Shown: positions 32,254 through 42,690, numbered from the stretch's first letter. The stretch: 64,000 nt of DNA from Streptomyces sp. NBC_00223 (GCF_036199905.1 NZ_CP108109.1:6948501-7012500), one strand, 5' to 3'. The notes: generated from the letters alone by a model not told the origin. Made by a program: numbers and translations.

Positions 32254-34015
32254 GCTGCTGCGGATCGAGGACCTGCGGGTCTCGTTCGCCACCGACGCGG
32301 GCCGGGCGAGCGCCGTCAGCGGGGTCGACCTCACGGTGGCCGAGGGCGAAGTGCTCGCGCTGGTCGGCGAGAGCGGCAGCGGCAAGACGGTGACGGCCAG
32401 GGCCGTACTCGGGCTGCTGCCCTCCACCGCGACCGCCACCGGACGGGTCCTGCTCGGCGGCGCCGACGGCGTACCGCCCGAGGACGTACTGACCGCGACA
32501 CCGGCCCGGCTGCGCGCGCTGCGCGGTTCGCACGCCGCCATGGTCTTCCAGGAGCCGTCCACCGCCCTGAACCCCGTCTTCACCATCGGCTGGCAGCTCG
32601 CCGAGGGACTGCGGGCGCACGCCCAGGGCACCCGGGCCTCCCGGCGGGCCGCGGCGGTCGACCTGCTCGGCAAGGTCGGCATCCCCGACCCGGCCACCCG
32701 GGTCGACCACTATCCGCACCAGCTCTCCGGCGGGCAGAAGCAGCGGGCCGTCATCGCGATGGCGCTGGCGCTCGGCACCCGGCTGATCGTCGCGGACGAG
32801 CCGACGACCGCGCTGGACGTCACCGTGCAGGCCGAGATCCTCGACCTGCTGCACCGCTGCCGTACCGACTTCGGCACCGCGATCCTGCTGATCACCCACA
32901 ACATGGGGGTCGTCGCCGACCTCGCCGACCGGGTGGCGGTCATGCGGTCCGGCCGGATCGTGGAAGAGGCGCCGGTCCGTACGCTCTTCGCCGCGCCCGA
33001 GCACCCGTACACCCGCGAACTGCTCGCCGCCGTACCGGACTTCGGGTCCGGACGGACGAGGGGAGCGGGGCCGGCCGGGGAGCGGACGGGGGAGCCGGCC
33101 GCTGCCGGGCGCGAGCCGGTCGTGGCCGCGGAGGGGCTGGTCGTGGACTTTCCCGGGCGGCTGGGGAGCCGGCCGTTCCGGGCCGTGGACGGGGTGAGCT
33201 TCACGATCGCGGCGGGCGAGGTGCTGGGCCTGGTCGGCGAGAGCGGTTCGGGGAAGACCACGATCAGCCGGGCGGTGGCCGGGCTCACGGCGGTCAGCGG
33301 CGGCACGCTGACCGTGCTCGGCGAGCGGCTGCCGGTACGCCGGGGCGGGCGCCGGGCCACGCTCGGCAGCCGGGCCGGGCAGATCGGCTTCGTCTTCCAG
33401 GACCCGGCGACGAGCTTCAACCCGCTGATGACGGTGGGCGATTGCGTCGCCGAGCCCTTCCATGTCCACCGCGCGGAGCTGGGCCGCCAGGAGATCCGCG
33501 AGCGGGTCGGCGCGCTGCTGGAGTCCGTCCATCTCCCGCGCGCGTACGCCGACCGCTACCCGCACGAACTCAGCGGCGGCCAGCGGCAGCGGGCGAGCCT
33601 GGCCCGCGCGCTCGCCCTGCGGCCCCGGCTGCTGATCGCCGACGAGCCGACCTCCGCGCTCGATGTCTCCGTACAGGCCACCGTGCTGGACCTTTTCGCC
33701 GAACTCCAGGCGGAGTTGGGGTTCGCCGCGCTCTTCGTCAGCCATGACCTCGCGGTCGTCGAGCAGGTCGCGGACCGGGTGGCCGTACTGCACCGGGGGC
33801 GGCTGGTCGAGTCCGGTACGGCGGCGCAGGTGCTGGGGGAGCCGAGGGAGGAGTACACGCGGCGGCTGATCGCCTCGCTGCCCGTACCCGATCCCGTACG
33901 GCAGGCCCGCAGACGGGCGGAGCCGACCGTGATGCCGGGGGTCTCCGCGGCTTCCGGCGGACCGACGCCGCCCGGGACCATCACGCTTCAGCCGACCGGG
34001 GAGACACCGCGATGA
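32246..34015 (+). CDS. Dipeptide ABC transporter ATPase, fused DppD-DppF
   Basis: This 589-residue protein contains two complete ABC domains. Domain 1 has Walker A GESGSGKT (40-47) and signature LSGGQKQR (161). Domain 2 has Walker A GESGSGKT (331-338) and signature LSGGQRQR (442), with Walker B LIADEP following. Each ends in the peptide-transporter helper segment (EHPYTRELLAAVPD and REEYTRRLIASLP). It powers import through the two permeases. Fusion of the two ATPases is common in actinobacteria. It overlaps the permease gene by eight bases and the dipeptidase by four (ATGA), so the operon is tightly coupled. Confidence 0.95.
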   Translation: MSELLRIEDLRVSFATDAGRASAVSGVDLTVAEGEVLALVGESGSGKTVTARAVLGLLPSTATATGRVLLGGADGVPPEDVLTATPARLRALRGSHAAMVFQEPSTALNPVFTIGWQLAEGLRAHAQGTRASRRAAAVDLLGKVGIPDPATRVDHYPHQLSGGQKQRAVIAMALALGTRLIVADEPTTALDVTVQAEILDLLHRCRTDFGTAILLITHNMGVVADLADRVAVMRSGRIVEEAPVRTLFAAPEHPYTRELLAAVPDFGSGRTRGAGPAGERTGEPAAAGREPVVAAEGLVVDFPGRLGSRPFRAVDGVSFTIAAGEVLGLVGESGSGKTTISRAVAGLTAVSGGTLTVLGERLPVRRGGRRATLGSRAGQIGFVFQDPATSFNPLMTVGDCVAEPFHVHRAELGRQEIRERVGALLESVHLPRAYADRYPHELSGGQRQRASLARALALRPRLLIADEPTSALDVSVQATVLDLFAELQAELGFAALFVSHDLAVVEQVADRVAVLHRGRLVESGTAAQVLGEPREEYTRRLIASLPVPDPVRQARRRAEPTVMPGVSAASGGPTPPGTITLQPTGETPR

Positions 34016-35280
34016 CGACCGAGACCGTTCACGCACACGCACACGGACACGCACACGCCGAGCTGGTGGCGGAGGTCCTGCGGGACACGCCGGTGTTCGA
34101 CGGGCACAACGACCTGCCGGTCGCGCTGCGGGCCCGCTACGGCTCCAGCGTCAAGGGACTGGACGAGGGCCGGCCCGACCTGCACACCGACATCCCGCGG
34201 CTGCGGGCCGGCGGGGTCGGGGCGCAGTTCTGGTCGGTGTACGTGGCGTCGAGCCTGCCGGAGCCCGCGGCGGCCGTCGCCACGCTGGAACAGATCGACG
34301 CGGTCTACCGGCTCGTCGCCCGCTACCCCGACGACCTGCGGATCGCCTACACCGCCGACGACGTCGAACGCGCCTTCGCCGACGGCCGGATCGCCTCGCT
34401 GCTGGGGATCGAGGGAGGGCACAGCCTGGCCGGTTCGCCCGCCGTACTGCGGGCCTTCGCGCGGCTGGGCGTCCGTTACGTCACGCTCACCCACAACGAC
34501 AACACCGGCTGGGCGGACTCCGCCACGGACGCTCCGGCGGTCGGCGGCCTCAACGACACCGGGCGGGCGTTCGTCGCCGAACTCAACCGGCTCGGCGTCC
34601 TGGTGGACCTCTCGCACGTCGCCGAGTCCACTCAGCTCGACGCGCTCGCGGTGTCCACGGCGCCGGTCATTTTCAGTCACTCCTCCACGCGGGCGGTGGC
34701 CGACCATCCGCGCAATGTCTCCGACGTCGTGCTCGAACTGCTCCGGGACAACGGGGGCGTGCTCCAACTCACCTTCGTCCCGGCCTTCGTCTCCGCGGAG
34801 GTCGCCGAGTGGGGAGCGGCGCTCGCCGCGGAGCGGGCCCGGCTGGAACTGCCGGCCACCGCCTGGACATGGCCGCGGTCGCCGGGGGCGGGGGAGCGGG
34901 CGGAGGACGTGGCCGCGGAGTTCGCGCCGAAGATCGCCGCGCTGCGGGCCGGGCCGCAGGACGCCCGGCTGCGCCGCTGGCTCGACGCGCACCCGCGCCC
35001 GGAGGCCACGCTCGCGCAGGTCGCCGACCACATCGAGCACGCCCGCGAGGTCGCGGGCGTCGACCACATCGGCCTCGGCGGCGACTACGACGGCATCGAC
35101 CGCCAGCCCACGGGCCTGTCCGACGTAACGGGATACCCCTACCTGCTCGGTGAGTTGGCCTCGCGCGGCTGGTCCGCGGCGGAACTCGCCAAGCTGACCG
35201 GCCGCAACGTCCTCCGCGTCCTCCGCACCGCCGACCACACGGCCCCCTCGCCCCTGTGGCCCACGACGCCACTGCGCTGA
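34012..35280 (+). CDS. Membrane-dipeptidase-family (M19) zinc dipeptidase
   Basis: This 422-residue enzyme resembles renal dipeptidase. The binuclear zinc site is visible as H32-x-D34 in FDGHNDLP, the bridging Glu in LLGIEGGHSL, His in VDLSHVAE, and His in FSHSSTRAV. The first 16 residues are His-rich (HAHAHGHAHA), possibly a metal-loading tail. No signal peptide is present, so it acts in the cytoplasm on imported dipeptides. M19 enzymes are known for cleaving cystinyl-bis-glycine and Cys-Gly in glutathione breakdown, which fits the sulfur-responsive leader. It is translationally coupled to the ATPase gene. Confidence 0.93.
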   Translation: MTTETVHAHAHGHAHAELVAEVLRDTPVFDGHNDLPVALRARYGSSVKGLDEGRPDLHTDIPRLRAGGVGAQFWSVYVASSLPEPAAAVATLEQIDAVYRLVARYPDDLRIAYTADDVERAFADGRIASLLGIEGGHSLAGSPAVLRAFARLGVRYVTLTHNDNTGWADSATDAPAVGGLNDTGRAFVAELNRLGVLVDLSHVAESTQLDALAVSTAPVIFSHSSTRAVADHPRNVSDVVLELLRDNGGVLQLTFVPAFVSAEVAEWGAALAAERARLELPATAWTWPRSPGAGERAEDVAAEFAPKIAALRAGPQDARLRRWLDAHPRPEATLAQVADHIEHAREVAGVDHIGLGGDYDGIDRQPTGLSDVTGYPYLLGELASRGWSAAELAKLTGRNVLRVLRTADHTAPSPLWPTTPLR

Positions 35281-36158
35281 GCCCGGTCGGGGCGCCCAAG
35301 TCCCCTGGCGGCGGACCGTGTTCGAGGGCCCGGACGGCCCGACGACTGCTGCCAGTTGACGGCCGGCCCCGGCCTTGTCGCGCGCCGCGCCGCCGGGTTC
35401 GCTGGGCGTGCCGGCCCGGGGTCAGGGCCAATGACGGCCGCTTGGTCGGCCGTCCGTTCGCGCCTGATTCCAGGCGCCCGCCCGCTCGGTCGCCTGAGCG
35501 GGCCGGTGGCTCGGCAGCCGAGGCGCAGAACGGTTTCTCGGATTGGCCGCGCACGGCGCCGGGTTGCGGGCGCGCCGCGCCGGTGACCGGTGCGCATGAC
35601 GGCCGGCTTCGCCGCGCGCGATTCGGGGCCGTGTCGGCCCGGGTCGGCCGCGTGCGTGGGTATTGCGGCCTGAGCCGGGGGACGGGCGCTGCCCATGAAG
35701 GCCGAACTCGTTGATCTCCCGCCCGAGTGCGCCGCGCGCCCCCGCCGGGTTCGAGGTGAGCGCAGGCATGGCGGCCCATGGGGCTGACGGGCGGCGCGGA
35801 TGACTGTTGAGCCCAGGTGACGTCCCGGCCCGGGTCGGCCGAGTGCGTCGGCCCTGCGGCCCGGGATGTCGGCCGAGTCTGGTTCACCGCTCGCTGCGCG
35901 TCGGCCCGGGTCGGGCACACGGTCGGTTCGGGCGGGATGGCCAGGCAGCGTACGGAACGGCCAAGTTCGTTGACGTCAGGCCCCGCGTGCCGCGCGCGTG
36001 TCTTCGGTCCGGGTTGGTTGTCCGCCGCTTTCGGTCGAGGCGTGCGGGCGGGGGAGTTCGGGGGCGGGATCGGTGCGGGCGGCCGCCGCTTGATGGCCGG
36101 GCTGTCCGGGGATGTCGCCGAGCGTCGTGGGGGCGCGCTGGTGCCTGCCGGCGGGTGG
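35281..36158. other. Long non-coding stretch with diverged repeats
   Basis: No frame in these 878 bases has recognisable protein similarity, a good start or a consistent codon bias. Similar motifs recur: CGGCCCGGGTCGGCCGxGTGCGT near 35636 and 35826, CGAACTCGTTGA near 35704 against CAAGTTCGTTGACG near 35961, and GTGCGCCGCGCG/GTGCCGCGCGCG after each. It may be remnant duplicated DNA. Confidence 0.5.
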
Positions 36159-37610
36159 CTAGGAGCCCGCGGGGGTCCGTAGGGACGGGAGTGCTTCGGC
36201 GAGGCGGTGTACGGCCTCCTCCAACTGGGTCGTGCCCGGCGTCGCGGCATAGCTCAGGCGGAGGTGGGGGGCCGGGGGCTCGGCGGGGAAGTAGGGGGCG
36301 CCGGCCGTGACCGCCACGCCCCGGCTCAGGGCGTTCGCGACGACGGCGGGCTCGTCCGTGCCGTCGGGCAGCCGTAGCCACACGTGGTACCCGCCGAGTG
36401 GCGGCCGACGCGGGAGGAGCGTCGGCAGCGTGCCGCCCAGCGCGGCGAGCAGGGCGGTCCTGCGGTCCCGCAGCGCTCCCGCGAGCGCCCGCAGATGGCT
36501 CGCCCAGGCGGGCGAGCCGACCAGTTCGAGCGTGGTCTCCTGGAGCGGGCGGGGGACGAAGAAGCTGTCGACGACCTGGATCGCCCGCAACCGTTCCAGC
36601 ACCGGGCCGCGCGCGGACAGCGCTCCGACCCGCAGGCTCGGCGAGGCCGCCTTGGTCAGCGAGCGGACATGGACGACGACGCCGTCCGGATCGTCGGCGG
36701 CCAGCGGGAGCGGCAGGGGCGGGGCGTCGGCGTGCGCGAGCCGGCGGGCGAAGTCGTCCTCGACCACGAAGGCGCCCGCCGCCCGGGCGATCCCGAGCAC
36801 GGCCGTACGCCGCTGCGGCGACAGCACCGTCCCCGTGGGGTTGTGGAAGAGCGGCTGGCAGACGAACACCCGGGCCCGGGTGGCCTCGAACGCCTCGGCC
36901 AGCAGATCGGTACGCACCCCGTCGGCGTCGACCGGCACCGGGACGGGCCGCAACCCGGCGGCGCGGGCGGCGGCGAGCAGGCCGGGGTAGGTGGGGGACT
37001 CGACCAGGACCGGCGAGCCCGGGGCGGCCAGCGCCCGCAGCGCGGTGGTGAGGGCGCTCTGACCCCCGGCGGTGACCAGGACGTCCGAGGCGCTGAGCGA
37101 GCCACCCGGCCCGCCGATGTCGCGGGCGAACCAGTCCCGCAGCTCGGTCAGCCCCTCCACCGGGGGACGGGACCAGGTGCCGGGCCTGCGCCCGGCCCGG
37201 GCCAGCGCGGCGGCCAGCGCCCGTTCCGGCCGGAGACCCGCGTGCGGATAGCCGCCGTTGAGGTCGATGACCTCGGGCGGCGGTGTGGTGAGCGCGGCCA
37301 GCACCGCCGCGGCGCCCCCACCGACACTGCCGCGCGGCGACCCGGCGCTCAGGGCTACCTCCTGCCAGGAGACGTCGCCGACCGCGCCCGCCGCCCGACG
37401 CGCGCCGGCCTTGAAGACCCCGGCGCCGGGGCGGGAGGTGACGAGCCCTTCGGCGGTGAGGGTCGCGATCGCCCGGGAGACCGTCACGGGACTGACCTGG
37501 TACCGCGTCACCAGCACCCTGCTGGAGGGCAGCTTCTCACCATTGGAGTAGCGGCTCAGCTCATTCCGCAAGCTCGCGGCCAGTTGAGCCACACTGCTAC
37601 CGTCATTCAT
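36159..37610 (-). CDS. MocR-family regulator (GntR helix-turn-helix plus aminotransferase domain)
   Basis: This 483-residue PLP-dependent regulator has an N-terminal winged helix (residues 8-70, including YQVSPVTVSRAIATL) and a fold-type I aminotransferase domain with CQPLFHNPTGTVLSP and the PLP lysine in RSLTKAASPSLRVG. MocR proteins bind PLP and an amino compound and usually control the divergent gene. The ATG at 37610 overlaps the start codon of the EamA gene in a shared CATG. Since MocR regulators often pair with EamA exporters, it probably controls that transporter. Confidence 0.92.
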   Translation of the reverse strand: MNDGSSVAQLAASLRNELSRYSNGEKLPSSRVLVTRYQVSPVTVSRAIATLTAEGLVTSRPGAGVFKAGARRAAGAVGDVSWQEVALSAGSPRGSVGGGAAAVLAALTTPPPEVIDLNGGYPHAGLRPERALAAALARAGRRPGTWSRPPVEGLTELRDWFARDIGGPGGSLSASDVLVTAGGQSALTTALRALAAPGSPVLVESPTYPGLLAAARAAGLRPVPVPVDADGVRTDLLAEAFEATRARVFVCQPLFHNPTGTVLSPQRRTAVLGIARAAGAFVVEDDFARRLAHADAPPLPLPLAADDPDGVVVHVRSLTKAASPSLRVGALSARGPVLERLRAIQVVDSFFVPRPLQETTLELVGSPAWASHLRALAGALRDRRTALLAALGGTLPTLLPRRPPLGGYHVWLRLPDGTDEPAVVANALSRGVAVTAGAPYFPAEPPAPHLRLSYAATPGTTQLEEAVHRLAEALPSLRTPAGS

Positions 37611-37624
37611 GACGACACACGATA
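37598..37624. promoter_or_regulatory. Face-to-face leaderless promoters at overlapping start codons
   Basis: TACCGT (37598-37603) is five bases before the plus-strand ATG 37609. On the minus strand TATCGT (37624-37619) is eight bases before the minus-strand ATG 37610. Each -10 lies in the other gene's coding sequence. Confidence 0.45.
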
Positions 37625-38505
37625 GCAATACTCCCACTTCGGCGATAGCGGTCGGCAGCGGCACCGCCCTGGCCGCCCTCGGCGTCGTGGCCTTCTCCTT
37701 CAGCTTCCCGGCCACCGTGTGGGCCCTGGACGGCTTCGGCCCGTGGACGGCGACCGGCGTACGCGGTCTGCTGGCCGGACTGCTCGCCGCTGCCTGCCTG
37801 TTGGGGGCCCGGGTGCCGGTGCCCGGGCGCCGGCACTGGCCCGGCCTGCTCACGGTCGCCGGCGGCTGCGTCGTCGGCTTCCCGCTGCTGACCACGCTCG
37901 CCCTGCGGACCTCGACCACCGCGCACTCGGCCGTCGTCATCGGCGTACTGCCGCTGGCCACCGCCACCGTCTCGGCCGCCCTGACCGGCCGGCGCCCCTC
38001 GCGTATGTTCTGGACGGCCGCAGTCCTCGGCGCCCTCGCCGTCGCCGCCTTCACCCTCCAGCAGAGCCACGGTCGGCCGACGCTCGGCGACGCGTACCTC
38101 CTCGGCGCCCTGCTGGTGTGCGCCGCCGGATACGCCCAGGGCGGCCGCCTCGCCTCCCACCTGCCCGGCTGGCAGGTCATCGCCTGGGGAGTCGTCGCCG
38201 CGCTGCCGGTGTCCGTCCTGGTCACGGCCCTGTCCCTGCCCTGGGAGCCGGTGCATCCGACCGCGAAGGCGGTCGTCGGCATGGTCTACGTCGCCGCGGT
38301 GTCCCAGTTCGGCGGCTTCGTCGTCTGGTACCGGGGAATGGCCGCGATCGGGGTGCCCAGGGCGAGTCAGATCCAGCTCGCGCAGCCGCTGATCACCCTG
38401 GTGTGGTCGGTGCTGCTCATGGGCGAACGGCTCCCGCCCCTCGCCGCCGTCACCGCCGTGGTCGTCCTCGCCTGCGTCGCGGCCACCCAGCGCGCCCGCG
38501 ACTGA
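37609..38505 (+). CDS. EamA/DMT-family metabolite exporter
   Basis: This 298-residue membrane protein has ten predicted spans arranged as two EamA repeats, each with a conserved Trp/Gly/Pro pattern (second repeat ending QIQLAQPLITLVWSVLLMGERL). Such drug/metabolite transporters export amino acids or related metabolites. The start codon overlaps that of the divergent MocR gene and no ribosome-binding site precedes it, in keeping with a leaderless message. A PadR-regulated drug exporter module follows. Confidence 0.9.
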   Translation: MTTHDSNTPTSAIAVGSGTALAALGVVAFSFSFPATVWALDGFGPWTATGVRGLLAGLLAAACLLGARVPVPGRRHWPGLLTVAGGCVVGFPLLTTLALRTSTTAHSAVVIGVLPLATATVSAALTGRRPSRMFWTAAVLGALAVAAFTLQQSHGRPTLGDAYLLGALLVCAAGYAQGGRLASHLPGWQVIAWGVVAALPVSVLVTALSLPWEPVHPTAKAVVGMVYVAAVSQFGGFVVWYRGMAAIGVPRASQIQLAQPLITLVWSVLLMGERLPPLAAVTAVVVLACVAATQRARD

Positions 38506-38526
38506 GGTCGGCGGCCGGGGTAAATT

Positions 38527-38570
38527 CGCGATACATCGCGGTTGATGTCGCGTCGTACACGCGATATGCT
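38527..38570 (+). promoter_or_regulatory. Promoter and candidate operator of the padR-ABC operon
   Basis: TTGATG (38542-38547), 17 bases, then TATGCT (38565-38570) form a good promoter. An imperfect palindrome CGCGATACATCGCG (38527-38540) lies directly upstream, with ACATC/GATGT arms (38533-38537 and 38544-38548) crossing the -35. PadR operators commonly contain ATGT/ACAT half-sites, so autorepression is plausible. Confidence 0.55.
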
Positions 38571-38600
38571 CGGCCACGGATATACGGAGACGAGCGGAGC

Positions 38601-39332
38601 TTGGAGGTGAGTCCGGCGGCGAAGCGGCGCAAGCTCTCCAACCCGCTGGCCCTCGCGGTCATGGTGTTCCTCGGCGAACGCCCGATGCACCCGTACGAGA
38701 TCGCCCGGATGCTGCGGCAGCGCGGCAAGGAACACAGCATCAAGATCAACTACGGCTCCCTCTACACCGTCGTCCAGAACCTGGAGAAGTACGGCTTCGT
38801 CGAGGTCGCCGGTGTGCAGCGGCTGGGCAACCGGCCCGAGCGGACGCTCTACGGGCTCACCGAGGACGGCCGCACCGAGACGCACGACTGGCTGGCCGAC
38901 CTCGTGGCCGTACCGGTCAGGGAGTACCCGGCGTTCGAGTCGGCGCTCTCGCTGATCATGGCCCTGCACCCGGACGAAGCGGCCGAACTGCTCGCCGAAC
39001 GCCTCTCCGCGCTGGAGCTGCAACTGGCCGGCACGCAGGGTGTACTGGCCCGGCTGGAGGGCGAGTTGCCGCGGATCTTCCTGGTGGAGACCGAGTATCA
39101 GCGGCACATGCTCGAAGCGCAGATCGGCTGGCTGCGCGGGATGATCAAGGAGTTCGCGGCCGGCACGGTGACCGGCACCGCCGAGTGGCGCAGTTGGTAC
39201 GAGACCGGTGGCGTACCCGAGCGGTGGGCGGAGCTGGAGGGGGAGTTCCGCGGCCCCGACCCGGCCGGGGAAGCGGCCGGCGCCGGGGGGCCGGCGGGGA
39301 CGTCCCCGGAGGCGCGCGGAAAGAACCACTGA
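38601..39332 (+). CDS. PadR-family transcriptional regulator
   Basis: This 243-residue regulator has a PadR winged helix (NPLALAVMVFLGERPMHPYE through INYGSLYTVVQNLEKYGFVE) and a Vir-type C-terminal dimer domain (residues 100-180), with a disordered Gly/Ala/Pro tail. The start is uncertain between TTG 38601 and GTG 38607, as the GGAG motif overlaps the region. PadR proteins repress neighbouring multidrug exporters; here the ABC exporter genes follow after 267 bases. Confidence 0.9.
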   Translation: MEVSPAAKRRKLSNPLALAVMVFLGERPMHPYEIARMLRQRGKEHSIKINYGSLYTVVQNLEKYGFVEVAGVQRLGNRPERTLYGLTEDGRTETHDWLADLVAVPVREYPAFESALSLIMALHPDEAAELLAERLSALELQLAGTQGVLARLEGELPRIFLVETEYQRHMLEAQIGWLRGMIKEFAAGTVTGTAEWRSWYETGGVPERWAELEGEFRGPDPAGEAAGAGGPAGTSPEARGKNH

Positions 39333-39599
39333 GCGTTGGGCCCGGCGGCCGGGCACCCGTAGCAGGGACTCCGGAGCACCGGAGCCATTGAAGGCCCGGC
39401 GCACCGAAGAAGACGAAGAGACCGAAACCCCCGGCGCCCGCTGCGGCAACAGCGGACGCCGGTACACGAACCACCGAACCCGGACACCCGCGGACAGCGG
39501 ACGCCAGGCGATCGAGGTGCGGCACACCCACGATATCCCGGCTCCTCCCGAGGGCCGCTCCGGCGAACAGGCAACCCCTGACGCGGAGGACTCCCCACC

Positions 39600-40792
<1,193 letters not shown>

Positions 40793-40796
<4 letters not shown>

Positions 40797-41623
40797 CCGC
40801 CACCTCCGCCGCCGCCACTACCGCTCCGGCCCGCACCCCGCATCCGGTGACCGAAACCCTCAGCCAGACCTGGTACATGACCCAGCGTCAGCTGATGGCG
40901 ATCCTGCGCCAGCCCGCCTTTCTGGCCATCACCCTCGTCCAGCCGGTGATCTGGCTCTACCTCTTCGGCTCGCTCTTCCGCAAGGTGGTCGAACTGCCCG
41001 GCTTCGGCGCCGGCTCCTATCTGGACTACCTGGTGCCCGGCGTGGTCGTGATGAGCGCGCTGTCCTCCAGCATGTGGGCGGGCATGGGCACGCTGGAAGA
41101 AATCGAACGCGGAACTCTTAACCGTTTTCTGACCACCCCGGTCAGCCGTGCGGCCCTGATGAACGCCAATGTCATCCAGCAGGGCATCAGCACGGCCGTG
41201 CAGTCCGTGGTCATCATCCTGCTCGGCGAACTCGGCGGCGCGGACTACCCCGGCGGCGCGGCCGGCCTGCTGATTCTGCTGGTCGGATCGGTTCTGCTCG
41301 GTACGGTCTTCGGTGCCTTCTCCAACGCGCTCGGCATGCTGGTCCGGCGGCGCGAAAGCATCATCGGCATCAACAGCTTCCTGCTGCTGCCGCTGACCTT
41401 TCTTTCCTCGGCTTTCATGGCCCCCGGCCTGATGCCGAGCTGGATGCGGCACGTCTCCGCCTTCAATCCCGTCAACTGGGCACTGGTCGCGGGCCGTTCG
41501 GCGATGTCCGCCGACCCGCACTGGGGCGAGGTGCTCGGCCGGGGCGGCGCGCTGCTCGCCCTCGCGCTGGCGGCGGTGTGGCTGTCCACCCGTACGTTCC
41601 GCTCTTATCAGAAGTCGGTCTGA
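40793..41623 (+). CDS. ABC-2-type exporter permease, DrrB-like
   Basis: This 276-residue membrane protein has six spans and the ABC-2 signature near ANVIQQGISTAVQSVVIILL and FLLLPLTFLSSAFMAPGLMPSWM. It begins with an Ala/Thr-rich cytoplasmic tail. The ATG overlaps the ATPase stop codon (ATGA), so the two are translationally coupled. A 12-bp stem hairpin ends the unit. Confidence 0.93.
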
Positions 41624-41760
41624 CGCGGCGTCAAGTCCCTGACGTCCGACCCCTGTTCATGAGCTGACTCAGCGTCACCATCCGGCGGCAGGACCCGTAC
41701 GCGTACGGCGGTCGTCGGGCGGGCGATCGACCCGATGACCGGGCCGGTGACCCGATGACC

Positions 41761-41793
41761 GGGCCCGTACGTTCCACGCGGACGTACGGGCCC
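41761..41793. terminator. Bidirectional terminator between convergent genes
   Basis: A perfect 12-bp inverted repeat (41761-41772 with 41782-41793) with a nine-base loop separates the exporter from the siderophore-interacting protein gene. Confidence 0.85.
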
Positions 41794-41798
41794 GTCGG

Positions 41799-42638
41799 TC
41801 AGGCGGACTCCTGCTCGCGTTCCACCTGGGCGTTCCACTCGCGCTTCGAGGACTGCCAGCCGTCCTCGTCGGCGCCGCGCCGCCAGTAGCCGGAGACGGA
41901 CAGCCGCTCGCGCGGGACCTGGTGGTCCACCCTCAGCAGCCGGCGCAGCTCCTTCACGAAGTGCGCCTCGCCGTGCACGAACGCCTGCGGGTCGCCCGGC
42001 GGGAACTCCAGCGCGGTCACCGCCTCGACCAGCGCCTCGCCGACCGGCCGGTCGCCGCGGTGCAGCCAGACGATCTCCGCGTCGCCGGGGGAGAGCAGCT
42101 TCTGCTCCTCCTCGGGCCCGGCGACCTCGACGAAGACCTTCGCGGGCGCGCCCGGCGGCAGTTGCTCCAGGGCCGCGGCGAGGGCGGGCAGCGCGCTCTC
42201 GTCGCCGGCCAGCAGATGCCAGTCGGCGGCCGGGTCGGGGGCGTAGCCGCCGCCGGGGCCCATGAAGTGGATGCCCTCGCCGGGCGTCACGCCGGCCGCC
42301 CACGGTCCGGCCAGGCCCTCGTCGCCGTGGTGGACGAAGTCCACGGTCATCTCGCGGGTCGCGGCGTCCCAGGCCCGTACGGTGTACGTCCTCGTACGCG
42401 GCCACTGCTCGCGCGGCAGGTCGCGGCGGATCGCCTCGACGTCCAGCGGTTCGGGGTAGGTCACGCCCTCGGGCGGGAAGACCAGCTTGACGTAGTGGTC
42501 GGTGTACGCGCCGATCTCCAGCTCCGCGGCCGGGTCCACGGCGAGGACGACCCGGATCATGTGCGGGGTCAGCCGTTCGGTACGGGTCACGGTGGCGTGC
42601 TTGGGCGTCGGAGTCCTGCGCTGGGGTCGGTCGGCCAT
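41799..42638 (-). CDS. Siderophore-interacting protein (FAD-dependent ferric reductase)
   Basis: This 279-residue flavoprotein matches the SIP/ViuB family. The FAD-binding motif appears as RTYTVRAWD, followed by VDFVHHGDEGLAGPWA and MGPGGGYAPDP; the NAD(P)H domain includes LLAGDESALPAL and the C-terminal VSGYWRRGADEDGW signature. It reduces ferric siderophores in the cytoplasm to release iron. ATG 42638 is the family-like start. A palindromic iron box lies 53 bases upstream, so expression should rise when iron is scarce. No siderophore transporter or biosynthesis gene is adjacent. Confidence 0.93.
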   Translation of the reverse strand: MADRPQRRTPTPKHATVTRTERLTPHMIRVVLAVDPAAELEIGAYTDHYVKLVFPPEGVTYPEPLDVEAIRRDLPREQWPRTRTYTVRAWDAATREMTVDFVHHGDEGLAGPWAAGVTPGEGIHFMGPGGGYAPDPAADWHLLAGDESALPALAAALEQLPPGAPAKVFVEVAGPEEEQKLLSPGDAEIVWLHRGDRPVGEALVEAVTALEFPPGDPQAFVHGEAHFVKELRRLLRVDHQVPRERLSVSGYWRRGADEDGWQSSKREWNAQVEREQESA

Positions 42639-42690
42639 GTGGTTCCCGTTCGTCGGGGCGGAGCGGCGGGCGGCCGCCCGCACATCGTAC

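Noticed and set aside
37611..38282. Longer MocR frame upstream of 37610
   Set aside because: It would run antisense through the EamA gene. The winged helix begins just after ATG 37610.
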